Positions 24,170-34,569 of a stretch of 64,000 nucleotides of DNA are shown here, piece after piece. The DNA comes from Sabellastarte sp. h YS-2021. Taxonomy: Eukaryota; Annelida; Polychaeta; Sabellida; Sabellidae. Every line of letters starts with the position of its first letter. Position 1 is the first letter of the stretch. Position numbers and translations under genes: made by a program. The notes under the pieces are model-generated. The model was not told the origin of the DNA, did not search any database, and was given only the letters and a program-made list of their open reading frames with translations. The stretch spans positions 60,275,365 through 60,339,364 of the forward strand of contig OZ024934.1 of NCBI GenBank assembly GCA_964017235.1. Direction: 5' to 3'.

Positions 24170-24700
24170 ACTCACCAAAGCCAGTGAACCATCATTTGTC
24201 TTTGAAGGAGGGGGTCAATGGTCAAATCCAACAACATCGGAAGATTCCCAGCCCATGACTTCCTATAAGTTGGTTTCACATTGCAAACCTCTAGGACCAA
24301 TAATAAGCGACCAATAATAAGGAGGGGCCCAAGGTCAAATCTGACCACACCAAAAGATTCCCAGCCCATGATTTCCTATAGGTTGCTTTACCATCCCAAA
24401 ACTCTAGGACCAATAATAAACGAGTTATAAGCACTTTTTGGCTATCTTCGTTTGACCTTGAGGGAGGGGTCCAAGGTCAAATCTGACATAAAAAAATTCC
24501 CAGGCCATGATTTCCTATAATTTGGTTTCACATTGCAAACCTCTAGGACCAATAATATATAAGCACTTTTAAGTTTGGGTATCCTTGTTTGACCTTGAAG
24601 GAGGGGGTCAAAGGTCAAATCTGATCACATCAGAAGATTCCCAGCCCATAATTTCCTATAGGTTTCAGATTGTAAACCTCTAGGATCAATAATAAGGGAG
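24170..24700 (+). repeat. ~115-140-bp minisatellite inserted in DIRS
   Basis: About four units share GATTCCCAGCCCATGATTTCC (starts near 24,243, 24,356, 24,498 and 24,637), CTAGGACCAATAATAA and GGGGTCAAAGGTCAAATCTGA. It splits the DIRS recombinase end from the RNase H region, so it arrived after the DIRS. Same phrase set as 6,700-7,060; probably the core of a small non-autonomous element whose ends I cannot define. Confidence 0.55.
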
Positions 24701-25139
24701 ACACTTTCAAAGTCCGCTACGTGGGGACTTTGGCACTCCATGGATGATCTTGAATTAAGAGCTTCAAGGTCCAATGTCTGCAAGGTTTCAGAGCACATGT
24801 ATATCTGTTATACACATCACCTATGAAGTGATTCAACCTTCTACATATGAGAAACAGCCAGCAGAAAAAGGTAGATAATTTTCAAATAAATGCCCCCGAC
24901 GGCCATCTTGTTTTTTAGAATGAGGCTAATCTAAGTCCCAGAGAAGCTTACCCCCAATGAAAATATGCAAATTTGGTGAACCTAGGTGGTGTAGTTTTCC
25001 TCTGAGAGTGTTAACGCCGAAAATCTCTCTACGTGCAGCAGCAGTGGCGTAGTGAACACTAAACCAAAGTATCCACTGGATGCCTCCGGTGGATACCATT
25101 ATTCTCATGGAAGGGTTGCAGGCTGAGTGGATACGCTGC
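24701..25139. other. Unassigned spacer within DIRS
   Basis: Contains GACGGCCATCTTG and a phrase CAAATTTGGTGAACCTAGG typical of worn non-autonomous elements here. No DIRS protein similarity is visible. Probably more inserted repeat. Confidence 0.3.
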
Positions 25140-26700
25140 CCAAGCTAGGGGTCTGGAAATAGTGACACAGAGACAACTTGTTGTTGAACCTCGTTGCAAA
25201 CAGCTCTATTTGAGGTTGGTGCCACCTGGTACATATCAATGGTACATATGGTAGACCTCTGGAAGGAGAAATAAATCTGTTTGGATGGTCTGGCCTAGCC
25301 TGGACAGCTTGTCTGCCATCACATTTACCTGGCCTATTTGGTTTGAACAGAGATCTTGGAACTCTTTTAGGGCTTAAAGACTGCTTTTATTTCCAGATAT
25401 TTGCAATTTGCATTCTGGGTGGGACTAAGTGCCTCTTGCAGTATACTCCGCTAAGTGAATGTCCTATCTTTCCTTTGATGTGTTTGTAAAAATTTGCACA
25501 GCATGACTGAGAGGGTGTAGTGGTTGACCTTGAAAGATGTTTGCTTCCTGAAGCCACCACTTAAAATGAGGATGGTGCGATCTTGGGATAAAGATCACCT
25601 TTTTCAATGATTTTGGTACCTTCCAATTGTTTTTCAAGTGCCACTGTATCGGCTAGGGGTGTTGCGGAAGCGATTTTTCCCTTCAGGTTTCATGTCTTGT
25701 TAGTTACCGGTTAACCATCTCTTATTTAACAAAACATGAGAACTAAATAGTTTTCCATACTGTAAAACAGGAATTCTAACATGACACGGATGTGTCTGTG
25801 AATTTGATTGGCTAAATGACGAAATAGTTTATTATCGTTTATTATGGCTAACAATAAACTTTTACTGTAAAATTTGCAATAACTATTTATCTTGTATTTA
25901 AGGTTAGTAAACTTTCTTTACATTGAAGTGTAAGCAGAAAACCGGTAGCTGAACTTTATGGCGGTTTGCAATAATTTATTTACCGTACCGACGATACCGG
26001 TACTACTGCAACACCCATAGTATTGGCCTTATATGGAGCTGACTTAGATGGACCTGTTTTTCTGTAGCTGTTACTAGTCCTATAGGGACATAAACGGTTT
26101 GGTTGGACATGTCAGCTTGGAGAGCAGTTTCTGGATCTTTGAGTTTAAAGCCTGGCAACAGTCCAAAGTTGGTCTGACCTTACCCTTTCTGAGCTTGAAC
26201 TGGCAGCCTATGAAGTCAAAGACCTGTTTTGGCTCCAGTTCTGATTTGTCTGTGTTCACTATCCAATCAGACAAGTTTGGTGGGATATGGCTCTGACCAA
26301 CCCATCATCTAGATATTAGTAGATCCTTACACCCTTGTGTAGAACCATCAGTTTGACCTCCTTCATCACTACTGTGGTAGGATTAACCTTCAACGTGAAA
26401 ATGCAGCTATTTCCTGGATTGTGTGTACTGGTATGTGGAAACAGGCGTCCTTGATGTCATCCATTCCTCAGCCTGGTGGGAGGTCTTGAACTTTCTAGTA
26501 TTTTCATTTTGAATTTCTCTGTTTTTAGAAATGTGTTCAGTGTGCTGAGGTCCAAGATAGGTCTCCACTGATTGTTTGGTTTGGGAACCAAGAAAAGTCA
26601 GCTGAAAAAACCTAGAGACTTCAGAGTTCTGACCATTTCTACTGCTTGTTTTTGCATAAGTGCATGTAATGCCTCTTCCAATTAGCTGTTCCTGAGAGGA
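25140..26700 (-). pseudogene. DIRS reverse transcriptase / RNase H remnants
   Basis: Reading the minus strand from 26,700: a start segment with LFLVPKPNNQWRPILDLS (after a stop), then the catalytic YLDD motif encoded at 26,304-26,315, immediately preceded by an in-frame TAA (26,316-26,318). Next come WIVNTDKSELEPKQVFDFIGC (26,080-26,274) and, after the hAT-like insertion, VNVMADKLSRLGQTIQTD, typical of the DIRS RNase H end (25,200-25,380). The family's role is copying RNA into DNA. Many stops; not functional. Confidence 0.75.
25654..26019. mobile_element. hAT-like MITE inserted in DIRS
   Basis: 366 bp with terminal inverted repeats TAGGGGTGTTGC...GCAACACCCATA. An 8-bp target duplication, GTATCGGC (25,646-25,653) and GTATTGGC (26,020-26,027), differs at one base. 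TIRs beginning TA.GG with 8-bp duplications are typical of the hAT superfamily. No coding capacity. Confidence 0.75.
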
Positions 26701-27094
26701 TGTACATAGCCACTTATGATTGTCAGTCCCTTGGCATTGGTGGTCCGATCTGAAAGGGGAGAGTGTAGCCTTAGTTGAGGGTTCTTATAACCTTGGGACT
26801 GGACCCTAGAGCTGCCCACATTTCCCAAATTTGGTGCAGTCTGGACCCTATAGGTAGACTCAGAGCAACATTTGTGATGTTTTGGACAAAACTCAATTGA
26901 TCTACACAGGAAATACCTTTCACAGGCTTTGTTGACTTTACAATGGGATTTTATCCTTTCTTCTGTGGATGCCTGACAATAAATGGTACAAGATCTGCAA
27001 CAAATGAGTTTACATTTATTTAAAGACTGAACATTTTCTAAAGTCTCTCTGCTCCCGGTCTGTCGTGTAACTTGAGCTATAAATTAATTGTCAT

Positions 27095-28707
27095 TTATAC
27101 AACAACTGACCCTTGGCCAGTCGGAAGGAGTAACTGGATGTCTTGCCCGAAACTTTCTTGATGTGGCCAGGCTGGTTTTCCAGACCAGCTCTTGTTATGG
27201 GATGACTTGTCAGATCTCATACCAACCCTGGATGAAGATCCAGAGTATTCGTTGTTTTTATACTGGACTATGTCATCTTCATCCTTTTTGAGATTAATGT
27301 CCAGAAAAAGGGTGGCCAAGTGATGGGGTGAAGATCCGAGAGCAGCAAGAGTGTCTGGTTTAATGCAGGATCTGAAATGAGAAAGATAAGAGTCTCTTCT
27401 TGACAGTGTGAAATTCGCCATGAAGACAAAAACAAGGTCAGATAAATGTTTCATTGTCCTGGCCATTGCTACACTGATGTTTTGGTTAAAGTTCATGAGA
27501 TGCTGCAGTTTATCTCTAGCTGTCTGGCAGATTTTCCTTTACTCTGTTCACCTTGGATGATCTTCAGCTGCGTTTGCATGTTCTCCTGTACCTTAGTGAA
27601 ACATCTATTGAAACTGATGGGTTGGTTGCAAATATAACTGGAAAATTTAGCCACCTTCTGCCACTTCCTCAGGGCTTCTTTGGAAATTTGTCTCGATGTC
27701 AGTGGTGTGGATGACAGGCCTGAAGATCTGGCAATCCGGCTATAGGAACAAGCCGACTTTTTGTACCAGAAGAACACTGAGCTTGAACCTGTCTGTTGAT
27801 GTGCACACCATACCATTTACTCTGTGATGTGGATGTTTTTGACGAACTGGTCCCTTTGCAAGCTGCCGGTCTCAGAACATCTTGAGGAGTGACCCTCCAC
27901 TAGAGTGATGTTAAGTTTGTCCAGTTTCTTACACAGCTATTTATCACTGGGTAAATTGACTGATATCTTGCTGGCTGGTTGGTGCTTTGGCCCCTGCAAA
28001 AGGGTTATCAACTACCCACGAGGAAGAGCTGTCAAAGTCGAGGATGTGGGTCCATCGCATGTAAGATTTAATGCCTCACACTGTCTCTCTATTGTTCTGC
28101 TCTTCAGAGAGAGCCTGTTCAGCTTTGGCAGTGATCCTGTCATGATCCTGGTCAGACAGTTCACCTGCCTCAGAAGGTTTCACAAAGAAATAGTCAGTCG
28201 GTTCAATGTCCATATCAGAGTCCTGGCCAGATTCAAGTTCTGGTTGCTAAGGAGATCTGTGCAGTCTTGGTCGGTCTACCTTAAGACTCTGGAAAGTAGG
28301 CTGCACTGCCGACTTCTGCAATGTTGTTGCACCAACATAGCTTTCACCAAGAACTTCTCTGACAACATGGCATCCAAAGATTTCATGTCCTTGTTAAGAA
28401 GATTTGGTTGGTCTAGTTTTCTTAGATTTCTGAATTTCTTTGACCACTTTATCTTCTAGTGATTTAGTGTTCAAAGCCCCCAAAGCAGACACATGGTCAA
28501 GATGTATAAGGGTGGAATTGTTATTGTCTTTCTTCTCAGCCTTCTTGTCCTTTTTTTGAGCTTGTCTGATGGGGTGGCAAGCTGGACTTTCTGGTCAGTT
28601 GTCAAGGTGTTACAGCATGTACATTTTTGTTTCATCACAAAGGGATCAGAAATTTGTCCCTTATCATGACAGTGTGCACAATGGGAGTGCTGGTCGAATC
28701 CTACCAT
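27095..28707 (-). pseudogene. DIRS gag-like remnants
   Basis: The minus-strand frame at 28,471-28,707 starts MVGFDQHSHCAHCHDKGQ with paired Cys/His (HCAHCHDK...CTCCNTL), a zinc-finger-like N-terminus, followed by a basic stretch (KLKKRTRRLRRK). Further on, 27,493-27,816 and 27,095-27,496 carry a helical region and the phrase FTLSRRDSYLSHFRSCIKP, with a Ser/Gly-rich tail. The order and position upstream of RT fit the first DIRS ORF. Frameshifts split it. The plus-strand frame at 27,905-28,459 is its shadow. Confidence 0.6.
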
Positions 28708-28794
28708 AAGGTTGAAATAAAGTCTATTTCAGAAGAAATTAGCAACTTCCTTTCAACTTTCGAGAGCTTCATGGACCAAGTGAAAAAGATGCTA

Positions 28795-28985
28795 TGATGT
28801 CACGTCCTCTGGCCATGAAAGAATTACTGCATGCCATCTAGTGAATGGTGGCAACCTGGCCAGTCTTGCTGGTGGAGACACAGGATGTCTTTTTTCAAGT
28901 TTGGCGAAGCTGGTCGGCACCGGCAAAATAGCTAATTGTGCATTTAATTTAGTAAGATGTATTAACATAATAAAATGTTGGTTTT
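28795..28985. repeat. DIRS inverted terminal repeat, right
   Basis: Inverse of 22,330-22,540; see shared blocks there. It reads GATGCTATGATGTCACGTCC ... GGTGGAGACACAGGATGTC ... AAAATAGCTAATTGTGC. Confidence 0.75.
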
Positions 28986-29557
28986 TAGTGGACTATAAAT
29001 TATAATAATACTGTGTCAGTGCAGTTAAGGGAGGAGTGTAATTTCTTCTTACAGGACTCCACAGCACAGAACACTTTGTCCTTAACAGCTATCAGTTGAT
29101 GTCAAAGCATTCAGAGGTGACAACACAAACATACATCACACAAACACAGTCATGAGTCAGCCAGGATGAACCAGTTTAGGTAAATAAACATCAATGCTCA
29201 CTTCCCCAATATGTTATTAACAGGCAATTCAAATCTGCGGATTAATTGAAACTAAAACTCATGATAACACAACCATGTCTATATTATTTTTTTAACAACT
29301 GTATTTGTAGGTACATTGAAGAGTGACCTAAAGGTAACACTGGGATGGTTGCTAACTAAAAATCATACAAATTCTATTTGACTCTAACATAGGCACTGAC
29401 ACTGATGATGGCTATTTTCTCACTTTAAAAGACCAACACTCCACTGGATAGGAAACTAAATGTGTGTAAATGAGGATAATTACGTAGGGCTCTCGTATAC
29501 GTATGTTAAGTTAAAAACAAATCACAGGAAATTTTCCTGTCTATCATATTTTAAAGC
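28986..29557. other. Spacer without supported gene
   Basis: AT-rich intronic DNA. A minus-strand frame of about 33 codons around 29,020-29,110 (phrase VKDKVFCAVESC) is open, but it lacks a convincing acceptor and is preceded by a stop. Nothing else seen. Confidence 0.4.
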
Positions 29558-30565
29558 AAGCAATCAGTGCCTGTGAACGGGCTCTGTGTCAGCTGACTGT
29601 GTGTTTTGAGTTTCAGAGTAGAAGTGACAGAAGAAAAGGACACAAAAGTTGTGTCCTGGAAATGGTGTTCAGAAGGAAATTAAGAAGGTAACTGTTAAGG
29701 TGTAAAAAGTAAGTTAAAAACATATTTAAAGAAAATATTGCAAATGCAATAGTTTTAATTTTACTATGTTATAGCTGACCCCAAAATAGGTGAATAACAT
29801 ACTGAAACTAAATACTCTAAATGTAATAGTTTTCAAGTTATAAGTGATTTACTCAACAGTGATAACCTAAAAGTAGCTATGCCATGAGCTACAGGTCTGA
29901 AATTTTACTATGTTATAGCTGATCCAAAAGTAGCTGAATAACATATCTATTCAAAATTCTCTAAATACAATAGTTTTCAAGTTACAAGTGATTTTACTCA
30001 TGATGGAAGTTACTGAAAAGTGCACAAGTAGCTATTACTCACTTAACTATTGAGATAGACACCCAAGTTACTCACCATGTTGTAGCTATGGAAAAAGTAG
30101 CTGAATAACATATTTTAACAAAATGCTCTAAATGCAATACTTTTCAAGTTATAATTGATTTAGTGCATGATTTCATTAATTTTAATGCATTAAAAATTAA
30201 TTAAAAAATTCATAAAAAAAAATAATTAAGAAAGATCCAGGTCTGACACTCAGACAAGAGAATGTACTTGTGGTCTAGTACATATATGCAAGATATGAGA
30301 GAAATCCCTGCAATAGTCACTGAGAAAATTGTGATAAAGTGTTGAAATTTTCACACTTTTGGTGGGGGTACCTCACTTGTAATGGCTCTAGCAAACAGAC
30401 GAACAGACAGATTTGCATGCCTTGAACACTTTTTCATCCTCGATAGATAAGTTATCATTAAAAAAAAACAGTATGTCTCTAGGCCTTATAGTTTTGGAGA
30501 AGTTGTTCACGCGTACGCCAATGCCGCAAAGTGACGACATAATGTCAGCTGACTGACAAGTTTTC
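29558..30565 (+). mobile_element. Family-3 Helentron-like element, copy 3
   Basis: Starts AAGCAATCAGTGCCTGTGAACG with subterminal GTGTCAGCTGACTGTG. It has three or so degenerate ~150-bp core units, then the standard 3' part, ending AATGTCAGCTGACTGACAAG near 30,560. Shorter than copy 2 because it has fewer core units. Confidence 0.7.
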
Positions 30566-30657
30566 TACCTGCAATTCAAAAACTAAGTTCAGCCAATAGG
30601 TTAAGACATTAATCTTTTCAGATTTATGGGCACATAATCTCTCACTAGCATTTTCTT

Positions 30658-30957
30658 ATGCAAGAAAAAACATTTTCCTCATATTTCATACAGTTATTGG
30701 ACCCAAAATGTCTCAAATCTGAAAAACATCACACAATTCAACAAGCCAAGGTGGAAAAGCTTTGCTACCAGACACATGAAAAGGTTCTTTCTGTAATGCA
30801 ATTTACAGAATTAGTCAAGGGTAAGACTTCTAACGAGAAAACTGCAGCATCAACAGCCCAAGCTTCAGTATGTCTCTATGATTTATACCAAAACATCATC
30901 CACATGACTTTTCATGCAATCTATCAAATGTTTCAGTGTGTAGTTGCCAGAAATTAA
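30658..30957 (+). CDS. Unrecognised open frame, 99 codons
   Basis: A complete ATG-to-stop frame preceded by an in-frame stop. The inner phrase QAKVEKLCYQTHEKVLSVMQ looks compositionally protein-like (helical, charged). A GG|GTAAGA donor-like site lies inside it. No family is recognised, there is no partner exon, and the frame starts soon after a family-3 end, so it may be transposon debris or chance. Confidence 0.2.
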   Translation: MQEKTFSSYFIQLLDPKCLKSEKHHTIQQAKVEKLCYQTHEKVLSVMQFTELVKGKTSNEKTAASTAQASVCLYDLYQNIIHMTFHAIYQMFQCVVARN

Positions 30958-30965
30958 TTTTCTTA

Positions 30966-32068
30966 ATTTTTGTAATACATTTAGGTGTGTGACAGATATC
31001 AAATCTTACATAATGTGTACACGGTTTCGAGGTTATTTTTTTGCAAGGACAGAAGGCATCACTTTATATTTGGCATGGAGACATTGTTTTTCATATTGCG
31101 TTTTACATTGCTAGTGATACTGCACAGAGAAGAGCAACCTCCTTTCACCTTTAACTTTTGAGGTAATTTCGCTGTGTTTTTTTGCTTTTAAGATGATAAG
31201 ATTTTTGCAGTGACTGGATGTAACCTGATCCTTTGTGCTATTTGTGAAGATATCAGTGGCACACATAGAGCCACAATGCCAGTCACAAGTCACTGGGTTT
31301 TACAGGCTTCTGACCTAACCACCCCAATCAGAGAAATGCTACCTTACAACACATTGACTCTTAAGGCGTAATATATCACTCTAAAAACCCTTTTCTTGTT
31401 TTTATGTTTTTCAATTCAATTTATATGATATACCATTATGGGTGAAGTGTGAGTGTATGATATTTCATCCCCAGTATTTATAGCTTCCTTAGAAAGTTTC
31501 AATGAGAACTTACATTTCCTTATACAAAAGTTCCTGGCACCATGTACCAGTCAGGATATGGGACTTTGCCCTGATAACAACTCACTTTTCTTACAAACAA
31601 TGTATGTTCTATGACACTTTGACACATTTAACACTGTTTTTCTATTTAGTGAGCATTTCTGTCTATATTTACCAGCGCATCAACACACGGTCACACTGAG
31701 TGTCAGAGATATTAAGGTTCAGTTTCCCATGATAAGGTGGAATATTTTTTTTCTGTGTCTAGTCACTGTGCTGATTGAATGAATTGACACTGGATTTTTT
31801 TAAACTTATTAAACAGCTGATCCTAATTAGTTCCTCATCTCTGTCTGGTGTCTTTGAGTCTTGTTTATTATAATGTGTCCAGACCCAATATTACATTTAC
31901 ACAAAAGGGATGAAAACTCTACTTATGACATTACAAATTCAGATGTTCAGGTATATATTCTGATATACATGCATTTGTTGGCATACATTTTCTGTTAACA
32001 AATGACTGCTGCTATTTTTTTAGGGGTTCTTACACTGGCTTGTACACATGAAGATACTTTTAACTTAC
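30966..32068. other. Intron of gene A, no feature seen
   Basis: Low-copy AT-rich DNA downstream (in transcription order) of the 84-bp exon. Short frames only. Confidence 0.5.
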
Positions 32069-32152
32069 ATTTTGGACCCAGATTCTGTTCTGCAGACACT
32101 GGTCCAGCAGTTCACTGGTGTCCTTCCCTGGACCACGTTTGCAACAGTCAAC
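32069..32152 (-). CDS. Gene A, internal 84-bp exon
   Basis: Minus strand: acceptor TTTTGTTTGCAG at 32,153 and above, 28 open codons, then donor AAT|GTAAGTTA (GT at 32,068-32,067). Both boundaries are phase 0. The peptide starts VDCCKRGPGKDTSELLDQC and ends NRIWVQN. Joining to the phase-0 exon at 6,464 keeps the frame (...IWVQN-LFHEL...), giving a helical stretch of coherent character across the junction. No family recognised. Upstream exons were not found. The plus-strand frame over this region is a shadow. Confidence 0.55.
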
Positions 32153-32244
32153 CTGCAAACAAAACGCATAATACATCTCTTCATCTTCACGGCTCTGTAA
32201 GAGCTTTTAACTATCACTTTCCTGAAACATTAACAAAGTTTCAC

Positions 32245-33205
32245 ACAAAAAAATCGAAAATTTCGACGAAATCACTCTATCTCGTATGGTTAAGGAGATA
32301 GAAGCAAATTTGTATTTTGCCATTTTTGGCAAAAATTCGAAAATTCAAAATGGCCGCCATTTTTGGGGAGGAGAAAATTTTTTTGAAAATTGCCAAGAGT
32401 ACATTGATTAACTCTTTTGGCGCGATTGGCGACTTCCGTCGACATATATTAAAAGCGCGAAGTTAACGTAAATTTAAACAGGTCATCGCGGAATTGTTTT
32501 ACGTAAGTTTGGAAGTGTCTTTTATGACAGGTTTAGAGGGTGAGTAGCGAATGATAAAACAGGATTTTTTTCATTGGCCAAGTCCTTGACCAATGAAATA
32601 TCAGTAGGAAGCAATATATTTTCTTTGCTTCTCATTGGCCGACAGCTATTCAGTAGAATATAAGTATGTATAAGTCTTGGAGCACTGAATTCCTTGCCTC
32701 TTTTGCAGAATAATGTCTTTTAGGCATTTTAAATCACTATGTGACACCAAACGATATATTTACTGCTTATTTACAGCTTAATTACACAAAGAAATGACAT
32801 ATTCCTTATATCATTATTACGGTAAATAATTTCATACGTCACAGCGATTATTGTCGACTTTCGCGCTTCATAGAAGAGTTGACGAAAGGCGACTGCTGCG
32901 TTTTATACGCATTTTATTACGTGAAACTCGCGGCGAAAGAGTTAAATACCATGTGGGTCGAAAATTTTGACGAAATCGCTCTATCTCGCACGGTTAAGGA
33001 GATAGAAGCAAATTTGTGTTTTTCCATTTTTGGCAAGAATTTGAAAATTCAAATGGCCGCCATTTTTGGGGAGAGTAACATTTTTTGAAAATACCCAATA
33101 GTACATTGATTAAATACCCTGTGGGTCGAAAATCTCGACGAAATCGCTCTATCTCGCACGGTTAAGGAGATAGAAGCAAATTTGTGTTTTTCCATTTTTG
33201 GCAAA
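32245..33205 (+). repeat. Divergent 169-bp-type repeat units, interrupted by a MITE
   Basis: Three units similar to the family-1 169-bp repeat: TCGACGAAATC(A/G)CTCTATCTCG, GGTTAAGGAGATAGAAGC, and AAATGGCCGCCATTTTTGGGG. They start about 32,250, 32,950 and 33,120. They differ from family 1 in TCTATCTCGCACGGTTAAGG, so this is a related but separate element family. The first and second units are separated by the MITE at 32,412-32,941. Confidence 0.75.
32412..32941. mobile_element. piggyBac-like MITE with TTAA duplication
   Basis: 530 bp flanked by TTAA at 32,408-32,411 and 32,942-32,945. Terminal inverted repeats are CTCTTTTGGCGCGA and (inverted) CTCTTTCGCCGCGA, with further subterminal matches (GTCGAC, GCGCGAA). 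The adjacent repeat unit reads GTACATTGATTAAATACCCTG uninterrupted, while here GTACATTGATTAA...TTAAATACCATG surrounds the element. That gives a direct empty-site comparison. No coding capacity. TTAA specificity is typical of piggyBac. Confidence 0.85.
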
Positions 33206-33520
33206 GTAGCTAAGTAGCTATTACTCAGTCAGTTATACAGCTATTATCACTAAAAGCAATCCCAAGCAAGCTATCGACCTAACTATTGCTCATACCAAAT
33301 TTGGTAAAGATATGTCAAATATTTTTCCTTAAAATGCCCGGAAACAAAAGAAGTACACAAAAGTAGCTAAGTAGCTATTACTCAGTTAGCTATAGAACTA
33401 TCTTCACCAAAAGCAATCCCATGCAAGCTATTAACCCACTAAACACCCATACCAAATTTGGTAAAGATCGGATAAATACTTTTCCTTCAAATGAGCGGAA
33501 ACCAAGCATCTGGTCGCCGG
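33206..33520 (+). repeat. Two 156-bp tandem units
   Basis: AGTAGCTAAGTAGCTATTACTC at about 33,206 recurs at about 33,362. Each unit also has AAAAGCAATCCCA.GCAAGCTAT and CATACCAAATTTGGTAAAGAT. The phrase GTAGCTATTACTCAG links it to the family-3 core. CATCTGGTCGCCGGATG at about 33,507 could form a short terminal hairpin. Confidence 0.7.
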
Positions 33521-33540
33521 ATGACGGAAAAAGCAAAAAT

Positions 33541-34560
33541 AATATGTAAAATATAGATGTCATGTTTAAGTGTATACAGTTTTGTAAAAAACTGCAGTAA
33601 TCTGAGGGAAAGGCTTGTTGGGTATCTGTATGTGGAAGAAGTAATTGTTCTGAAATTGTTTCTGCAGTTGAGAGCAATTCTATCGTTTCCTGGCTTATTA
33701 TATATTATTATTATTAATAATTTTTTATTTATTGTATGCAGTGTGCATCTTAGGTATCATTGCTCTAATAATCCTGGGAATTCCCATTTCAGTGACCTCG
33801 AGATTGTGTGTCAAACAACTTATTCCTTGAAACACCCATTTTTTCAGGTAATAGATATTAGGTAAATATAACAGGCTTTGCCCATGTTTACAATTATGAT
33901 CCCTGCAAAAATGTTATTGATGTGGCCGTAATCACCTAATTTAACATAAAGTTAGGATTGGCAACTGTCAAAATCATTTGCATTCTGTTAATACTAAAGC
34001 GATATTGAAAGAAGAGCACGATATGACAGCAGTGGAGCCGGTGACAAAAGCAAATTCTAAGCCAAATAAGCAATTTTTTTCGTGGATATTTAAACAGAGT
34101 TACCTCTTTTCCAATAATCTATTTTCAAATTAATTCCATGGGGTACCAAAATAGAATATTCTTGATGCCTTATTTTTCAAATAAACTTTTTCAACATAGA
34201 ACACAATGAGGAGGCTCAGCCTCTTTAACATTTAAAGTGGTTTAATTTGGTAGAAATACTTGTTACAACACATTAACATTGCTGTTCCACTGTCAAGATA
34301 ACAAGGGATCAACCCTGATTTTGCTCGTATTGCATTCTTCTTGTAGGTGCCCCAGGGCTATCTTATACTTTGTTGTACATGTTGCATCAGCCGGGTGTTT
34401 TCTGGATCATCCATGTACTAAAACTGGACTGACAGGGTCCAAATATTTTTAAAATCTGCCCCAATTCTGTAAAATGGCAGCTAAGTACTCCCAATGATCT
34501 AGGATAACTCTGGTTACCTGGACTGCAAGCACGGGTGACCTTCACTCACTCCGAGAAAGC
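33541..34560. other. Low-copy spacer, no gene supported
   Basis: AT-rich. Isolated acceptor-like pyrimidine tracts (for example before 34,348) are not matched by a credible open exon. Confidence 0.45.
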
Positions 34561-34569
34561 TGTGACAAT

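Larger units (their letters stand above)
22330..28985 (-). mobile_element. DIRS-type tyrosine-recombinase retrotransposon, decayed
   Basis: In minus-strand order it has gag remnants (28,707 down to 27,095), reverse transcriptase/RNase H (about 26,700 to 25,140) and tyrosine recombinase (about 24,060 to 22,950). Inverted terminal repeats lie at 22,330-22,540 and 28,795-28,985, and a second inverted copy of the end sequence at 22,600-22,645 fits an internal complementary region. These features together are diagnostic of DIRS elements, which lack an integrase and use a recombinase. Stops, frameshifts and two insertions (24,170-24,700; 25,654-26,019) make it inactive. It lies in the gene A intron between two family-3 elements. 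Confidence 0.85.

Noticed and set aside
27905-28459. 184-residue plus-strand frame
   Set aside because: Antisense to DIRS gag remnants; no recognisable domain, and explained by the shadow of old coding sequence.
29020-29110. Short minus-strand frame with VKDKVFCAVESC
   Set aside because: Preceded by a stop, weak acceptor without pyrimidine tract, no partner exon.
32002-32301. 99-residue plus-strand frame MTAAIFLGVLTLACTHED...
   Set aside because: It is the opposite-strand shadow of the 84-bp minus-strand exon and runs into the 169-like repeat.
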